Origin: Actinacidiphila fildesensis
GTDB lineage: Bacteria; Actinomycetota; Actinomycetes; Streptomycetales; Streptomycetaceae
Assembly (NCBI RefSeq): GCF_042652185.1
Contig: NZ_JBHSIX010000014.1
Strand: one strand, 5' to 3'
DNA length: 64,000 bases
In this document: piece by piece, positions 25,227 through 35,730 of the stretch
How the letters are laid out: each line of letters begins with the position of its first letter
Numbering within the stretch: position 1 is the first letter of the stretch
The notes under the pieces: model-generated
The model's database searches: none
The model's input: only the letters and a program-made list of their open reading frames with translations
Told to the model about the DNA's origin: nothing
Translations under genes and position numbers: made by a program

Positions 25227-28200
25227 TCAGCCGATGGTGAGTTGGGTGACCGAGTTGGCGGGGAAAGTGCGGGTGAAGGTGGCTCCCAGGCCGGTCACCG
25301 CGGTCGTGACCGGGGCGACGTGCCGGGGGTCGGTGATGGTGTTGGTGTCGGACGGATGGGCGGAGGTCAGCGTGACGGCGGTGCCGGTGGTCGGGACGGC
25401 CGCGCCGGCGCCCGTCAGGCGGACGGTGATCGACTGCGGATTGCCGCCCGGGTTCACGACCGTGACGTAGTACTTCCCGGTGCTGGACGAGCGGCTGACC
25501 ACCTGGTTGACGGTGCTGGTGCCGCTGTACGAGGCGGCCAGGATCTGGTCGCCGTGGGCGGCGGCCATCATCTGCTGGACGTAGGCGCTGGGAGAGCTGT
25601 AGCTGGTCGAGGCGTCGAAGGCGATCAGGTTGGTGTTCCACTGCACGCTGTTCACATTGGCCAGCAGCGGGGCGTACGCCTCCATCGCCACCACATCGGA
25701 ATTGCGCTGCAGATTGGTGAGCCAGGAGGCGTCACCGATCGCGCCCGCCAGTGTCGGGGTCGGCCGGCCGACCTGGGAGGCCCACTCCCCCTCGAACACC
25801 TTCGGGCCGCTCCGCGAGTAGGTGTCGTAGGCGTTGGCGTTCGCGTTGAACCAGCCGGGCGAGCGGTAGTTGTGCAGGTCCAGGACATCGGGAGTGCGCG
25901 CGGAGACGGCGGTGGTGGCGATCAGCTTGAGCGCCGGGTAGGCGGCCCTGATGGCATCGTGGAACTGTGCGTAGCGGCCGTTGGCGCCGTCGTAACTGCC
26001 GGTGGTGTCGAACCAGTCCTCGTTGCCGATCTCGACGTACTTGAGGGGGAACGGCGCGGGGCGCCCGTCGGCGGCGCGCTTGGCCCCCCAGGGGGTCGTG
26101 ACGGCGCCGGTGACGTACTGGATCTCGTCCAGGGCGTCCTGGACGTACGGTCCGAGCTGGTCCAGCGGGACGACGTCGTGCTGCAGGGAGTACCCGGCGT
26201 AGACCCCCAGGAGGGGCTGGGCGCCGAGGTCTTCGCACCACTCGAGGTATTCCAGCAGGCCGAGGCCGTCCGTGGACCAGTAGCCCCAAGGGTCCTGGTG
26301 GCCGGGCCGGCTCTCGGTCGCGCCGAGGGTCTTCTTCCAGTCGAAGCGTTCGGCGACCGTGTTGCCCTCGAGGTAGTTGCCGCCCGGCAGCCGGATGAAG
26401 GAGGGCTTGAGGGCCTTCATCCTCTCCATCAGATCGACCCGCAGGCCGTTGGGGCGGTTGTTGTAGGTGGGCGGGAAGAGCGAGACGTTGCTCAGCCACA
26501 AGGTGGCTCCCGTCGCGCTCTCCGAGGAGAGCACGAAGCGGTTGGTGGAGCTGGTGGGAGCGCCGGCCGCGGTCTTCAGGGTGACGGTGTACTTCTTCCA
26601 GCCGCTCGTCAGGGCGGGGATGGTGGCCGTCGCGTACGGCGTGCCCGCGGTGCTCTCCAGGGAGAGCTTGAGCGGACCGGTGAAGCCGGGGGCGGCCTTG
26701 GCGTACAGCGAGGCGGTGTAGGTGGTGGACGGCTTGACGGGGATGCCCCAGAAGCCGCCGTTGGCGACCCCGGCCCGGTTGCCGGCCGTGGCCTTGGCCA
26801 GGGAGACCTTCAGCGAGCGGGTCAGCGCGGTGTTGAGCGGGTTCGCCGTGTCCAGCGTGATGCTCGCCGAGCCGCCGGTGGAGCTGACGGCGGACCACGA
26901 GTCCGGGTTGCCACTGGCCATCAGGGAGCGGTTCTGCAGCAGTTCGCCGTACAGGCCGCCCTCGCCCGAGTGGTTGATGTCCTCGGTCATCAGGCCGAAG
27001 AAGTCACTGGGCAGTGCGTGCGCGGCGGTGCCCGCGTCGACGGAGAGGGTGCCGTTGCCCTGGCCGAGGATCGTCTCCAGCTCGGGAGCGGTGACCGGAT
27101 GGTCGTGGATCACCACGTCGTCGATGGTGGCGTCGGCGAAGTCGGCCGGGTTGCCGTTGAACCTGCCGCGGCCGACCGCTGTGCCCGCGGACGCCTTCCA
27201 CGGAGTGGCGTAGGCGACCGTGGACTGCAGGATGCCGTTGACGTACAGCCTCAGTTGACCGGACGCGTTGTCGCTGACGCCGGTGAGATGGTACCAGGTG
27301 CCGGTGCTGGGCGCGGCCGTCGCGTCGGCGTGGCGCGCGGTGGCCGTGGAGCTGTCCGACGCCAACCGAGTGAAGGCGAACTTTCCGGTGTCGCCCCGCA
27401 GTTGTAGATAGAAGCCGGAGACGGCGGTCCCGTCCGCGCTCACGAAGGTCTGATACCCGGTGAGGGTGTTGAGCTTGACCCAGGCCGAGACCGAGAACGG
27501 CTGCGAGGTGTCCGTCGCGGCGGTGGCGGCGGTCGCGGACGAGGCGGCGGTCCCGTTGGACCGCAGCGCATGGCCACCGGTCCTGCCGGTGGTCCACGCG
27601 GCCGTCGCGCCCAGGGTGAGGGGGTGGCCGTGGCCGGAGTCGTCCGCGGCGGTGGTTCCGGTGCCCGCTTCGAACGCCCAGTGCGCGCGCTGGTCCAGTG
27701 CGGTCACCGCGGACGCGGCGAGCGCCCCCGTGTAGAACCGCAGGTCGTCCACGCCTCCGTTGAGGAAGTCCACCGGAGTGCCGGCGTATTTGCCGCGGCC
27801 GACCACCGCGTGCCCGGCGGCCTTCCACGGGGCGGTGTACGCGACGGTCGTCTGCAACGCGCCGTTGACGTAGAGCGCGAGCGTGCCGGCCGCGGCGTCC
27901 TGGACCCCGGTGAGGTGGTACCAGGTACCGACGGCCGGAGTGTCGACGGCGGCTGCGACGGCGGCCGCCCCGGGGGTGTCGGAGGGCAGCCGGGCGAAGG
28001 CGAACGTCCCGGTGTCGCCACGCAGTCCGAGGTAGAAGCCGCTGACCTCACTGCCGTCGATGCTGACGGCGGTCTGGTAACCGTCGGTGTTGTTGAGCTT
28101 CACCCAGGCGGAGACACTGAACGAGGCGGAGGTGTCGACGATCGGGGCACCGAGGTCGATGTTGCCGGTGCCGGTGCCGTTCGTCGCGACGCTCCCGGCT

Positions 28201-28457
28201 CCCACCTGTCCAGCCACGTGGGTGGCTCCGGCCCCGAGGCTGCCCGGGTGGGCGCCACTCGAGTCGTCGGCCGCCGTGCTGCCGGTGGCCTCGTCCAGGG
28301 CCCAGTGTCCGGCGAGGGCGGTGTCGGCTGCCGCGGGGGTGGCCGCGAGGGGGACGAACGCGACGGTGAGGAGCGCCGCGCTCGTGGCGAGGACGGCAGC
28401 GGTACGCAGCCGTTGCCGGTGATGGCGGCGTGGCAGAAGGGATCTGGTGAAGTGCAT
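25227..28457 (-). CDS. Secreted GH51 alpha-L-arabinofuranosidase with two LamG-like domains
   Basis: This large secreted enzyme of 1076 residues has a signal peptide (about 1-44, ending ATPAAA). Two tandem LamG/concanavalin-like jelly-rolls follow (about 48-255 and 256-470), each with a GYQT..S.DG..VSGFYL.LRGD.G.FAF.RL segment and a W.HL.GV motif. Then come a GH51 N-terminal region with a CBM4/9-like insert (about 500-650) and the catalytic (beta/alpha)8 barrel. The acid/base is Glu813 in VEIGNED and the nucleophile Glu891 in VFEGEWA. A C-terminal beta domain ends at 1076. GH51 enzymes release arabinofuranose from arabinan or arabinoxylan side chains. It lies just downstream of the furanose importer and ara operon, matching substrate release to uptake. 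Confidence 0.9.
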   Translation of the reverse strand: MHFTRSLLPRRHHRQRLRTAAVLATSAALLTVAFVPLAATPAAADTALAGHWALDEATGSTAADDSSGAHPGSLGAGATHVAGQVGAGSVATNGTGTGNIDLGAPIVDTSASFSVSAWVKLNNTDGYQTAVSIDGSEVSGFYLGLRGDTGTFAFARLPSDTPGAAAVAAAVDTPAVGTWYHLTGVQDAAAGTLALYVNGALQTTVAYTAPWKAAGHAVVGRGKYAGTPVDFLNGGVDDLRFYTGALAASAVTALDQRAHWAFEAGTGTTAADDSGHGHPLTLGATAAWTTGRTGGHALRSNGTAASSATAATAATDTSQPFSVSAWVKLNTLTGYQTFVSADGTAVSGFYLQLRGDTGKFAFTRLASDSSTATARHADATAAPSTGTWYHLTGVSDNASGQLRLYVNGILQSTVAYATPWKASAGTAVGRGRFNGNPADFADATIDDVVIHDHPVTAPELETILGQGNGTLSVDAGTAAHALPSDFFGLMTEDINHSGEGGLYGELLQNRSLMASGNPDSWSAVSSTGGSASITLDTANPLNTALTRSLKVSLAKATAGNRAGVANGGFWGIPVKPSTTYTASLYAKAAPGFTGPLKLSLESTAGTPYATATIPALTSGWKKYTVTLKTAAGAPTSSTNRFVLSSESATGATLWLSNVSLFPPTYNNRPNGLRVDLMERMKALKPSFIRLPGGNYLEGNTVAERFDWKKTLGATESRPGHQDPWGYWSTDGLGLLEYLEWCEDLGAQPLLGVYAGYSLQHDVVPLDQLGPYVQDALDEIQYVTGAVTTPWGAKRAADGRPAPFPLKYVEIGNEDWFDTTGSYDGANGRYAQFHDAIRAAYPALKLIATTAVSARTPDVLDLHNYRSPGWFNANANAYDTYSRSGPKVFEGEWASQVGRPTPTLAGAIGDASWLTNLQRNSDVVAMEAYAPLLANVNSVQWNTNLIAFDASTSYSSPSAYVQQMMAAAHGDQILAASYSGTSTVNQVVSRSSSTGKYYVTVVNPGGNPQSITVRLTGAGAAVPTTGTAVTLTSAHPSDTNTITDPRHVAPVTTAVTGLGATFTRTFPANSVTQLTIG

Positions 28458-28557
28458 GGGTCTCCCTTGAACGGTGGGGAAGGGTGGATTCCATGGCGCG
28501 GGACGTGCTGGTGGGGTCTGGGCCCGACGGGGTGGCGGGCGGATGTTCGTCCCCGTG

Positions 28558-28596
28558 CCGCACGACCGCGCGGGTCAGGACCGCGCGGCCGTGCGG
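28558..28596. terminator. Hairpin terminator after the furanose importer operon
   Basis: The 16-bp arms CCGCACGACCGCGCGG / CCGCGCGGCCGTGCGG have a single mismatch and a 7-nt loop, some 40 bp past the last permease stop (minus strand). The rest of 28458-28635 is the GH51 promoter region, where I see no recognisable operator. Confidence 0.75.
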
Positions 28597-28635
28597 CCAC
28601 TCGTCGTCCGGCCGCTCAAGCGCGCTGACGAAATG

Positions 28636-29646
28636 TCAGGCGCGTCGGCGGGACGTCATCAGGCGCTGCAGCAGGACGAAGGCGAACAGCAGCGTGCCGA
28701 CCGCGATCTTCGTCCACCAGGAGCTGAGCGTGCCTTCGAAGGTGATGATGGTCTTGATGACGCCGAGGACGAGGACGCCCAGCAGGGTGCCCAGGACGTA
28801 GCCGGAGCCGCCGGCCAGGATCGTCCCGCCGATCACCACGGCGGCGATCGCGTCGAGCTCCGTCCCGACCAGGTGCAGGCTGTACCCGGACAGCGTGTAG
28901 AGCGTGAACAGCACTCCGCCCAGGGCCGAGCACAGCCCGCTGACGGTGTAGGCGCGGATCACCGTCCGGCCGACCGGGACCCCCATCAGCAGCGCCGACT
29001 GGGCGTTGCCGCCGACCGCGTACACCGCGCGGCCGAACCCCGTGTAGTGCAGCGTCAGGAACGCGACGGCGACGACGGCCAGCGCGATGACCACCGACCA
29101 GGAGATGAACACGCCGCCGGGGAAGGTGACATGGGACTGCGCCAGGGTGGTGAAGACCGGGTCGTCGATCGGGATCGCGTTGGTGCTGATCAGGTAGCAC
29201 AGGCCCCGGGCGAAGAACATCCCGGCCAGTGTCGCGATGAAGGGCTGCACCTCGAAGTGGTGGATGGCGTAGCCCATGGCGCCACCGATCAGGCCGCCGG
29301 CCGCCAGGACCAGCGGGATGACCAGGGCCGGCGGCCATCCGTGCTGCTCGACGAGCGTGGCGCACAGCATCGTGGAGAGCGCGGCGACGGCTCCGACCGA
29401 GAGATCGATGCCGCCGGTGAGGATCACGAACGTCATGCCGACGGCGATGACCAGCAGGAACGCGTTGTCCACGAAGAGGTTGGCGATGGTCTGGCCGGCC
29501 AGGAAGTCCAGGTAGCGGTAGTTGCCCGCTTCGAGGGTCAGCGCGAACAGGACAGCGGTGGCCATGACCGGGACGTAGTCGCGGTGCTGGGCCAGAAAGG
29601 TGCGGACGCCGCGGCCGGCGGCGGCGCGGGGCTGGGTCGTACTCAT
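28636..29646 (-). CDS. Furanose ABC transporter permease, YjfF-like
   Basis: This 336-residue permease of the RbsC/BPD_transp_2 family has about ten membrane segments. FVILTGGIDLSVGAVAALST is the family signature, and GGSGYVLGTLLGVLVLGVIKTIITFEG near the C-terminus matches the YjfF subgroup. It overlaps the previous permease gene by ATGA. With the YtfT-like partner it should form the channel of a monosaccharide importer. YtfQ-YtfR-YtfT-YjfF of Escherichia coli takes up galactofuranose; here the ara genes suggest arabinofuranose. Confidence 0.88.
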   Translation of the reverse strand: MSTTQPRAAAGRGVRTFLAQHRDYVPVMATAVLFALTLEAGNYRYLDFLAGQTIANLFVDNAFLLVIAVGMTFVILTGGIDLSVGAVAALSTMLCATLVEQHGWPPALVIPLVLAAGGLIGGAMGYAIHHFEVQPFIATLAGMFFARGLCYLISTNAIPIDDPVFTTLAQSHVTFPGGVFISWSVVIALAVVAVAFLTLHYTGFGRAVYAVGGNAQSALLMGVPVGRTVIRAYTVSGLCSALGGVLFTLYTLSGYSLHLVGTELDAIAAVVIGGTILAGGSGYVLGTLLGVLVLGVIKTIITFEGTLSSWWTKIAVGTLLFAFVLLQRLMTSRRRA

Positions 29647-30769
29647 AGGGTGGTCGCCTCCTTCGGGCTCTGGGCGGCGCTAGCCGGTGTGCTGCTCCGG
29701 GAGCTGCCGGTGCTCGTCGCGGTGCCGGCCGCGGGTGCGCCGACGCCCGTGTCCGAGCGGCGGGGCAGTTTGCGCGACAGCACCTTGGCGCGGAACGCCG
29801 GGGACTGCAGCAGACAGACCGCCATGACGACCAGCGCCTTGAACACCAGCGTCGACTCGGGCGGCACGCCGACGGTGTAGACCGTGGTGGAGAGCGTCTG
29901 GATGACGAGGGCGCCGATGGCGGTCCCGCCGAGGTGGAAACGGCCCCCGGTGAGTGAGGTCCCGCCGATGACCACGGCGAGGATCGCGTCGAGCTCGATC
30001 CACAGGCCCGCGTTGTTCCCGTCGGCGGCGGCCACGTTGGAGCTGACCATCAGTCCGGCGCCGGCCGCGCACAGCGCACAGAACGCGTAGACCGCGATCG
30101 TGAGGCCCCGGGCCCGGATGCCGACCAGCCGGCTGGCCTCCCGGTTTCCGCCGACCGATTCGAGCAGCAGCCCGAGTGCGGTGCGCCGGACGACGAGGCC
30201 GGTCAGTACGAGCACCGCCGCGGCGATCACCACGGAGAGGGGGAGACCGAGTTCGTACCCGCCCCCGATCAGGTGGTAGGGCTCGCTGTTGACGGTGACG
30301 ATCCGGCCGCTGGTGATCATCTGTGCGACGCCGCGCCCCGCCACCATCAGGATCAGGGTGGCGATGATCGGCTGCATGCCGATCCCGGCGACCAGCACGC
30401 CGTTCCACACCCCCAGAGCGACGCACACGCCGAGCGCCAGCAGTACTGCGACGACGACACCACCCACACTCTGCTGGTCGGCGAGGTCGCTGATGTTCAG
30501 GCAGGCGACGGCGCCGGAGATGGCGACGACCGCGCCGACCGACAGGTCGATCCCGCCGATGGCGATGACCAGGGTCATGCCGAGGGCGACCAGCAGCAGC
30601 GGGGAGCCGAGCCGCAGGATGTCGACAAGACTGCCGAAGAGATGGCCGTCACGGATCTGGATCGAGAAGAAGTCGGGGGTATAGGCGACGTTGGTCACCA
30701 GCAGGGCGGCCAGCAGCGCGAGAGGCCAGAACAGCCGGTGGCCGGCCAGCCTGGCGACGGTGGGCGGCA

Positions 30770-30770
<1 letters not shown>
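29643..30770 (-). CDS. Furanose ABC transporter permease, YtfT-like
   Basis: This 375-residue permease has the LVIAIGGIDLSVGAVVAISGAV signature and GGTSLTGGRFHLGGTAIGALVIQTLSTTVY, characteristic of the YtfT group. Compared with relatives it carries a Ser/Thr/Ala-rich cytoplasmic tail of about 40 residues (from LPRRSDTGVGAP). It directly abuts the ATPase gene and overlaps the YjfF-like gene, which indicates one transcript. Confidence 0.88.
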
Positions 30771-32299
<1,529 letters not shown>

Positions 32300-32343
32300 G
32301 GGAGCTCCTCTCCTCGGGCCGCTGGTCGGCTCCGGCCGGGTCC

Positions 32344-32366
32344 GGGGCGCCCGCCTGGGGCGCCCC
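32344..32366. terminator. Hairpin between binding-protein and ATPase genes (probable attenuator)
   Basis: GGGGCGCC and GGCGCCCC are 8-bp arms with a 7-nt loop in the 98-bp gap after the binding-protein stop. Such intercistronic hairpins commonly let binding proteins be made in excess of the membrane parts. Confidence 0.55.
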
Positions 32367-32397
32367 CGTCCCGGATCGCCGGAGCAGTACTGGCAGA

Positions 32398-33426
32398 TCA
32401 GTACTGGCGGTTGGGGAGTTCGGCAGCTGCCTTGTCCTTGGTGAAGACGCCTTCCTTGGACTCGACCCGGGCCGGCACCTCGGCCTTGTCCTTGAGCTTC
32501 CGCACGAGATCCATGACCTGCGGGCCGATCAGCGGATTGCACTCGACGACGACCTCGATCTTGCCGTCGACCATCGCCTGGAAGGCGTCCTTGACCCCGT
32601 CGATCGAGACGATGCGGATGTCCTTGCCGGGCTTGAGACCCGCCTCCTCGATCGCCTGGATGGCGCCCATCGCCATGTCGTCGTTGTGCGCGAAGAGGAT
32701 GTTGATGTCCTTGTGCGCCTTCAGGAAGGCCGTCATGACCTCCTTGCCCTTGGCCCGGGTGAAGTCACCGGTCTGGTCCGCGACCAGCTTGAACCGGGGG
32801 TCCTTCAGGACCAGGTCCTCGAACCCCTTCTTGCGGTCGATCGCCGGGGCGGAGCCGGTGGTGCCTTCGAGCTCCGCTATGTTCACCGTGCCGGTCCCGC
32901 TCTTCTCCGCGTCGACCAGCCACTGGCCGGCGGCGGTCCCCTCCTTGACGAAATCCGACCCGATGAAGGTCTTGTAGAGGGTCTTGTCCTGGGTGTCGAT
33001 CGCCCGGTCGGTGAGTATCACCGGGATGCCGGCGGCCTTGGCTTCCTTCAGTACGGTGTCCCAGCCCGTGACGACCACCGGTGAGAAGCCGATGACGTCC
33101 ACCTTCTGCTGGATGAAGGTGCGGATCGCGGCGATCTGGTTCTCCTGCTTCTGCTGCGCGTCGGAGAACTTGAGCTCGAAGCCGGCGGCCTTCGCCGCGT
33201 CCTGGATGGACTTGGTGTTGGCGGCACGCCAGCCGCTCTCGGATCCGACCTGGGAGAATCCGAAGACCAGCTTCTTGGCGCCGTTCGCGTCCGTGCCGCT
33301 GCCGGCGGGTGCCTTCTTGCCCGCCCCGCCGCAGGCGGCGAGGGACATGCACAGCGCGACGGCCAGAAGGGTCGCGGCGGTCTTGCGCGTACGGGGTCTT
33401 GCTGGGGTGGTGGCAGTGAGGGACAT
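32398..33426 (-). CDS. Furanose-binding lipoprotein, YtfQ-like
   Basis: This 342-residue periplasmic-binding-protein-1 type lipoprotein has a signal ending MSLAAC (Cys32). The mature domain begins KLVFGFSQVGSESGWRAANT, close to the YtfQ signature. FSPVVVTGWDTVLKEAKAAGIPVILTDRAI and NILFAHNDDMAMGAIQAIEEAG follow. YtfQ-like proteins bind furanose sugars. It follows araA by 79 bp on the same strand, so uptake and arabinose catabolism are probably one regulon and perhaps one transcript. L-arabinofuranose is the inferred ligand. Confidence 0.88.
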   Translation of the reverse strand: MSLTATTPARPRTRKTAATLLAVALCMSLAACGGAGKKAPAGSGTDANGAKKLVFGFSQVGSESGWRAANTKSIQDAAKAAGFELKFSDAQQKQENQIAAIRTFIQQKVDVIGFSPVVVTGWDTVLKEAKAAGIPVILTDRAIDTQDKTLYKTFIGSDFVKEGTAAGQWLVDAEKSGTGTVNIAELEGTTGSAPAIDRKKGFEDLVLKDPRFKLVADQTGDFTRAKGKEVMTAFLKAHKDINILFAHNDDMAMGAIQAIEEAGLKPGKDIRIVSIDGVKDAFQAMVDGKIEVVVECNPLIGPQVMDLVRKLKDKAEVPARVESKEGVFTKDKAAAELPNRQY

Positions 33427-33505
33427 CGTGCACTCTCCTTTGAGGCGGGAAAAACCCTGCGATGTATGACCTGGGTGGTACGCCTGCGATGTCGGCCGAA
33501 GCCGC

Positions 33506-35011
33506 TCAGAAACCTCGCGCCAGACGGTGGTACGCCTGGTTCCAGCGGATCTCCTTGGTGAACTGGCGGATCGTGGTCTCCGCGTCGATGACCAGGAGTT
33601 CCGCTCCGGCCATCTCCGAAAAGTCCTCGAGCTCCTCCGTGCCGACGGCGCTGGAGAGCACGGTGTGGTGCGGGCCGCCGGCCGTGAGCCACGCCTCGGT
33701 CGAGGTCCGCAGGTCGGGCTGCGGCTTCCACACCGCGTGCGCCACGGGGAGATTCGGCAGCGGCTCGGCGGCGGTGACCACGTCGATCTCGTTGGCGACC
33801 AGCCGGAACCGGGCCCCCATGTCGGCGAGGCCGACGACCACCGCCGGGCCCGGGGCGGCTTCGAAGACCAGCCGGACCGGGTCCTCCCGGCCGCCGATGC
33901 CCAAGGGATGGATCTCGCACGAGGGGACCTCGGCGGCGATCGACGGACAGACCTCGAGCATGTGCGCGCCGAGGATGACCTCCTGCCCCGCCTCCAGGTG
34001 GTACGTGTAGTCCTCCATGAACGAGGTCCCTCCGGGCAGACCGGCGGACATCGCCTTCAGCGTGCGCAGCAGCGCCGCGGTCTTCCAGTCCCCCTCGCCG
34101 CCGAAGCCATAGCCGTCCGCCATCAGGCGCTGCACGGCCAGACCGGGCAGCTGGCGCAGCCCTCCGAGGTCCTCGAAGTTGGTGGTGAACGCCTGGAAAC
34201 CGCCGTCGGTGAGGAACTCGCGCATGCCGAGTTCGATCCGCGCCGCGTACCGCAGCGCGTCGTGCCGCTCCGCTCCTGAGCGCAGCTCCGGCGCGACCCG
34301 GTAGGTCTCCTGGTACTCCTTGGTCAGCTCGGTGACATCAGCGTCGGTCACCGCGTCGACCACGTCGACCAGGTCGTTGACGCCGTAGGTGTTGACCGAG
34401 ACGCCGAACCGCAGCTGCGCCTCGACCTTGTCGCCCTCGGTGACCGCGACGTCCCGCATGTTGTCGCCGAACCGTGCCACCCGCAGGCTGCGCAGCGCCG
34501 CATGACCGACCGCGGCACGGGCCCAGGACCCGATCCGCAGGGCCACCGACGGGTCGCTGACGTGCCCGGCGACCGTCTTGCGGGCCACCCCGAGACGGGA
34601 CTGGATGTACCCGAACTCACGGTCCCCGTGCGCCGCTTGGTTGAGGTTCATGAAGTCCATGTCGATGGAGCCCCACGGCAGCGCCCTGTTGGCCTGGGTG
34701 TGCAGGTGCAGCATCGGCTTGCGGAGGGCGTCGAGGCCGGCGATCCACATCTTGGCCGGGGAGAACGTGTGCATCCAGGCGACCACCCCGACGCAGTCGT
34801 CGGCGGCGTTGGCGTCGAGGCAGACCCGCCGGATCGCTTCCGCGTCGGTGAGTACAGGCAGCCACACCACCCGGACCGCGATGTCCGGGCCGTCGTTGAG
34901 TGCCTCGGCGATCTGCTGGGACTGTTCGGCGACCTGCCGGAGGGTGTCCTGCCCGTAGAGTCCCTGGCTTCCGGTGAGGAACCAGACTTCGCGGCCTTCG
35001 AGCGACTTCAT
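33506..35011 (-). CDS. araA: L-arabinose isomerase
   Basis: This 501-residue enzyme converts L-arabinose to L-ribulose with a divalent metal. Family landmarks are EVWFLTGSQGLYG at the N-terminus, VGVVAWMHTFSPAKMWIAGL, LPWGSIDMDFMNLNQAAHGDREFGY, and GYGFGGEGDWKTAALLR. GTSFMEDYTYHL supplies the metal-binding Glu and His residues. The length matches the usual 500. The ATG overlaps the araD stop (ATGA). Gene order is araB, araD, araA. Confidence 0.96.
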   Translation of the reverse strand: MKSLEGREVWFLTGSQGLYGQDTLRQVAEQSQQIAEALNDGPDIAVRVVWLPVLTDAEAIRRVCLDANAADDCVGVVAWMHTFSPAKMWIAGLDALRKPMLHLHTQANRALPWGSIDMDFMNLNQAAHGDREFGYIQSRLGVARKTVAGHVSDPSVALRIGSWARAAVGHAALRSLRVARFGDNMRDVAVTEGDKVEAQLRFGVSVNTYGVNDLVDVVDAVTDADVTELTKEYQETYRVAPELRSGAERHDALRYAARIELGMREFLTDGGFQAFTTNFEDLGGLRQLPGLAVQRLMADGYGFGGEGDWKTAALLRTLKAMSAGLPGGTSFMEDYTYHLEAGQEVILGAHMLEVCPSIAAEVPSCEIHPLGIGGREDPVRLVFEAAPGPAVVVGLADMGARFRLVANEIDVVTAAEPLPNLPVAHAVWKPQPDLRTSTEAWLTAGGPHHTVLSSAVGTEELEDFSEMAGAELLVIDAETTIRQFTKEIRWNQAYHRLARGF

Positions 35012-35709
35012 TCCTGGACTCCTTCGCGGCCGGCGGGCTGCTGGCCGTATACGTTCTGATAGCGGTCGTAGAGCGAGTCGATGTCCGGTGCGGCGATGCC
35101 CACCGGTTCCCCGAGCTGTCGGGAGATGTGAACGGTGCGGGCCACGTCCTCGCACATCACGGCCGCCTTGACGGCTGCCTTCGCGTCCTTGCCGATGGTG
35201 AACACGCCGTGGCTCTGCATCAGCACGGCGGGCGATCGGTGGCCCTTGAGGGTGGCGACGATGCCCTGGCCGATCGAGTCGTCGCCGATCAGCGCGAACG
35301 GGCCGACGGGTATCTCCGCGCCGAACTCGTCCGCCATCGCGGTGACGACGCAGGGCACCGCCTCACCGCGGGCCGCCCAGCCGGTGGCGTACGTGGAGTG
35401 CGTGTGCACCACGCCCCCCACCTCGGGCATGTTGCGGTAGACGTAGGCGTGGGCGGCGGTGTCCGAGGACGGGTTGTGCGTACCTTCGACGACCTTGCCG
35501 TACAGATCGCAGACGATCATGTTCTCGGGCGTCAGGTCGTCGTAGGAGACACCGCTGGGCTTGATGACCATCAGGTCGTGGCCCGGTACGCGGGCCGAGA
35601 CGTTGCCCGCCGTCCACACCACGAGCTGGTAGCGGACGAGTTCCTGGTGCAGATCACTGACCTGCTGGCGAATCAGCTGGATCGCGGGGTCGATCGTGGG
35701 GTCGGTCAT
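35008..35709 (-). CDS. araD: L-ribulose-5-phosphate 4-epimerase
   Basis: This 233-residue class II aldolase-fold enzyme shows GNVSARVPG and SGVSYDDLTPENM for phosphate binding. GVVHTHSTYATGWAARGEAVPC carries zinc-binding histidines, and MQSHGVFTIGKDAKAAV another. It makes D-xylulose-5-phosphate, feeding the pentose phosphate pathway. It lies 21 bp downstream of araB and overlaps araA. Confidence 0.95.
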   Translation of the reverse strand: MTDPTIDPAIQLIRQQVSDLHQELVRYQLVVWTAGNVSARVPGHDLMVIKPSGVSYDDLTPENMIVCDLYGKVVEGTHNPSSDTAAHAYVYRNMPEVGGVVHTHSTYATGWAARGEAVPCVVTAMADEFGAEIPVGPFALIGDDSIGQGIVATLKGHRSPAVLMQSHGVFTIGKDAKAAVKAAVMCEDVARTVHISRQLGEPVGIAAPDIDSLYDRYQNVYGQQPAGREGVQE

Positions 35710-35730
35710 GATGGCGGCCTTCCGTACGGG

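Noticed and set aside
25242..27407. 721-codon plus-strand open frame opposite the GH51 gene
   Set aside because: Low-complexity Gly/Val/Arg translation, while the minus strand encodes a clear GH51 enzyme with catalytic residues.
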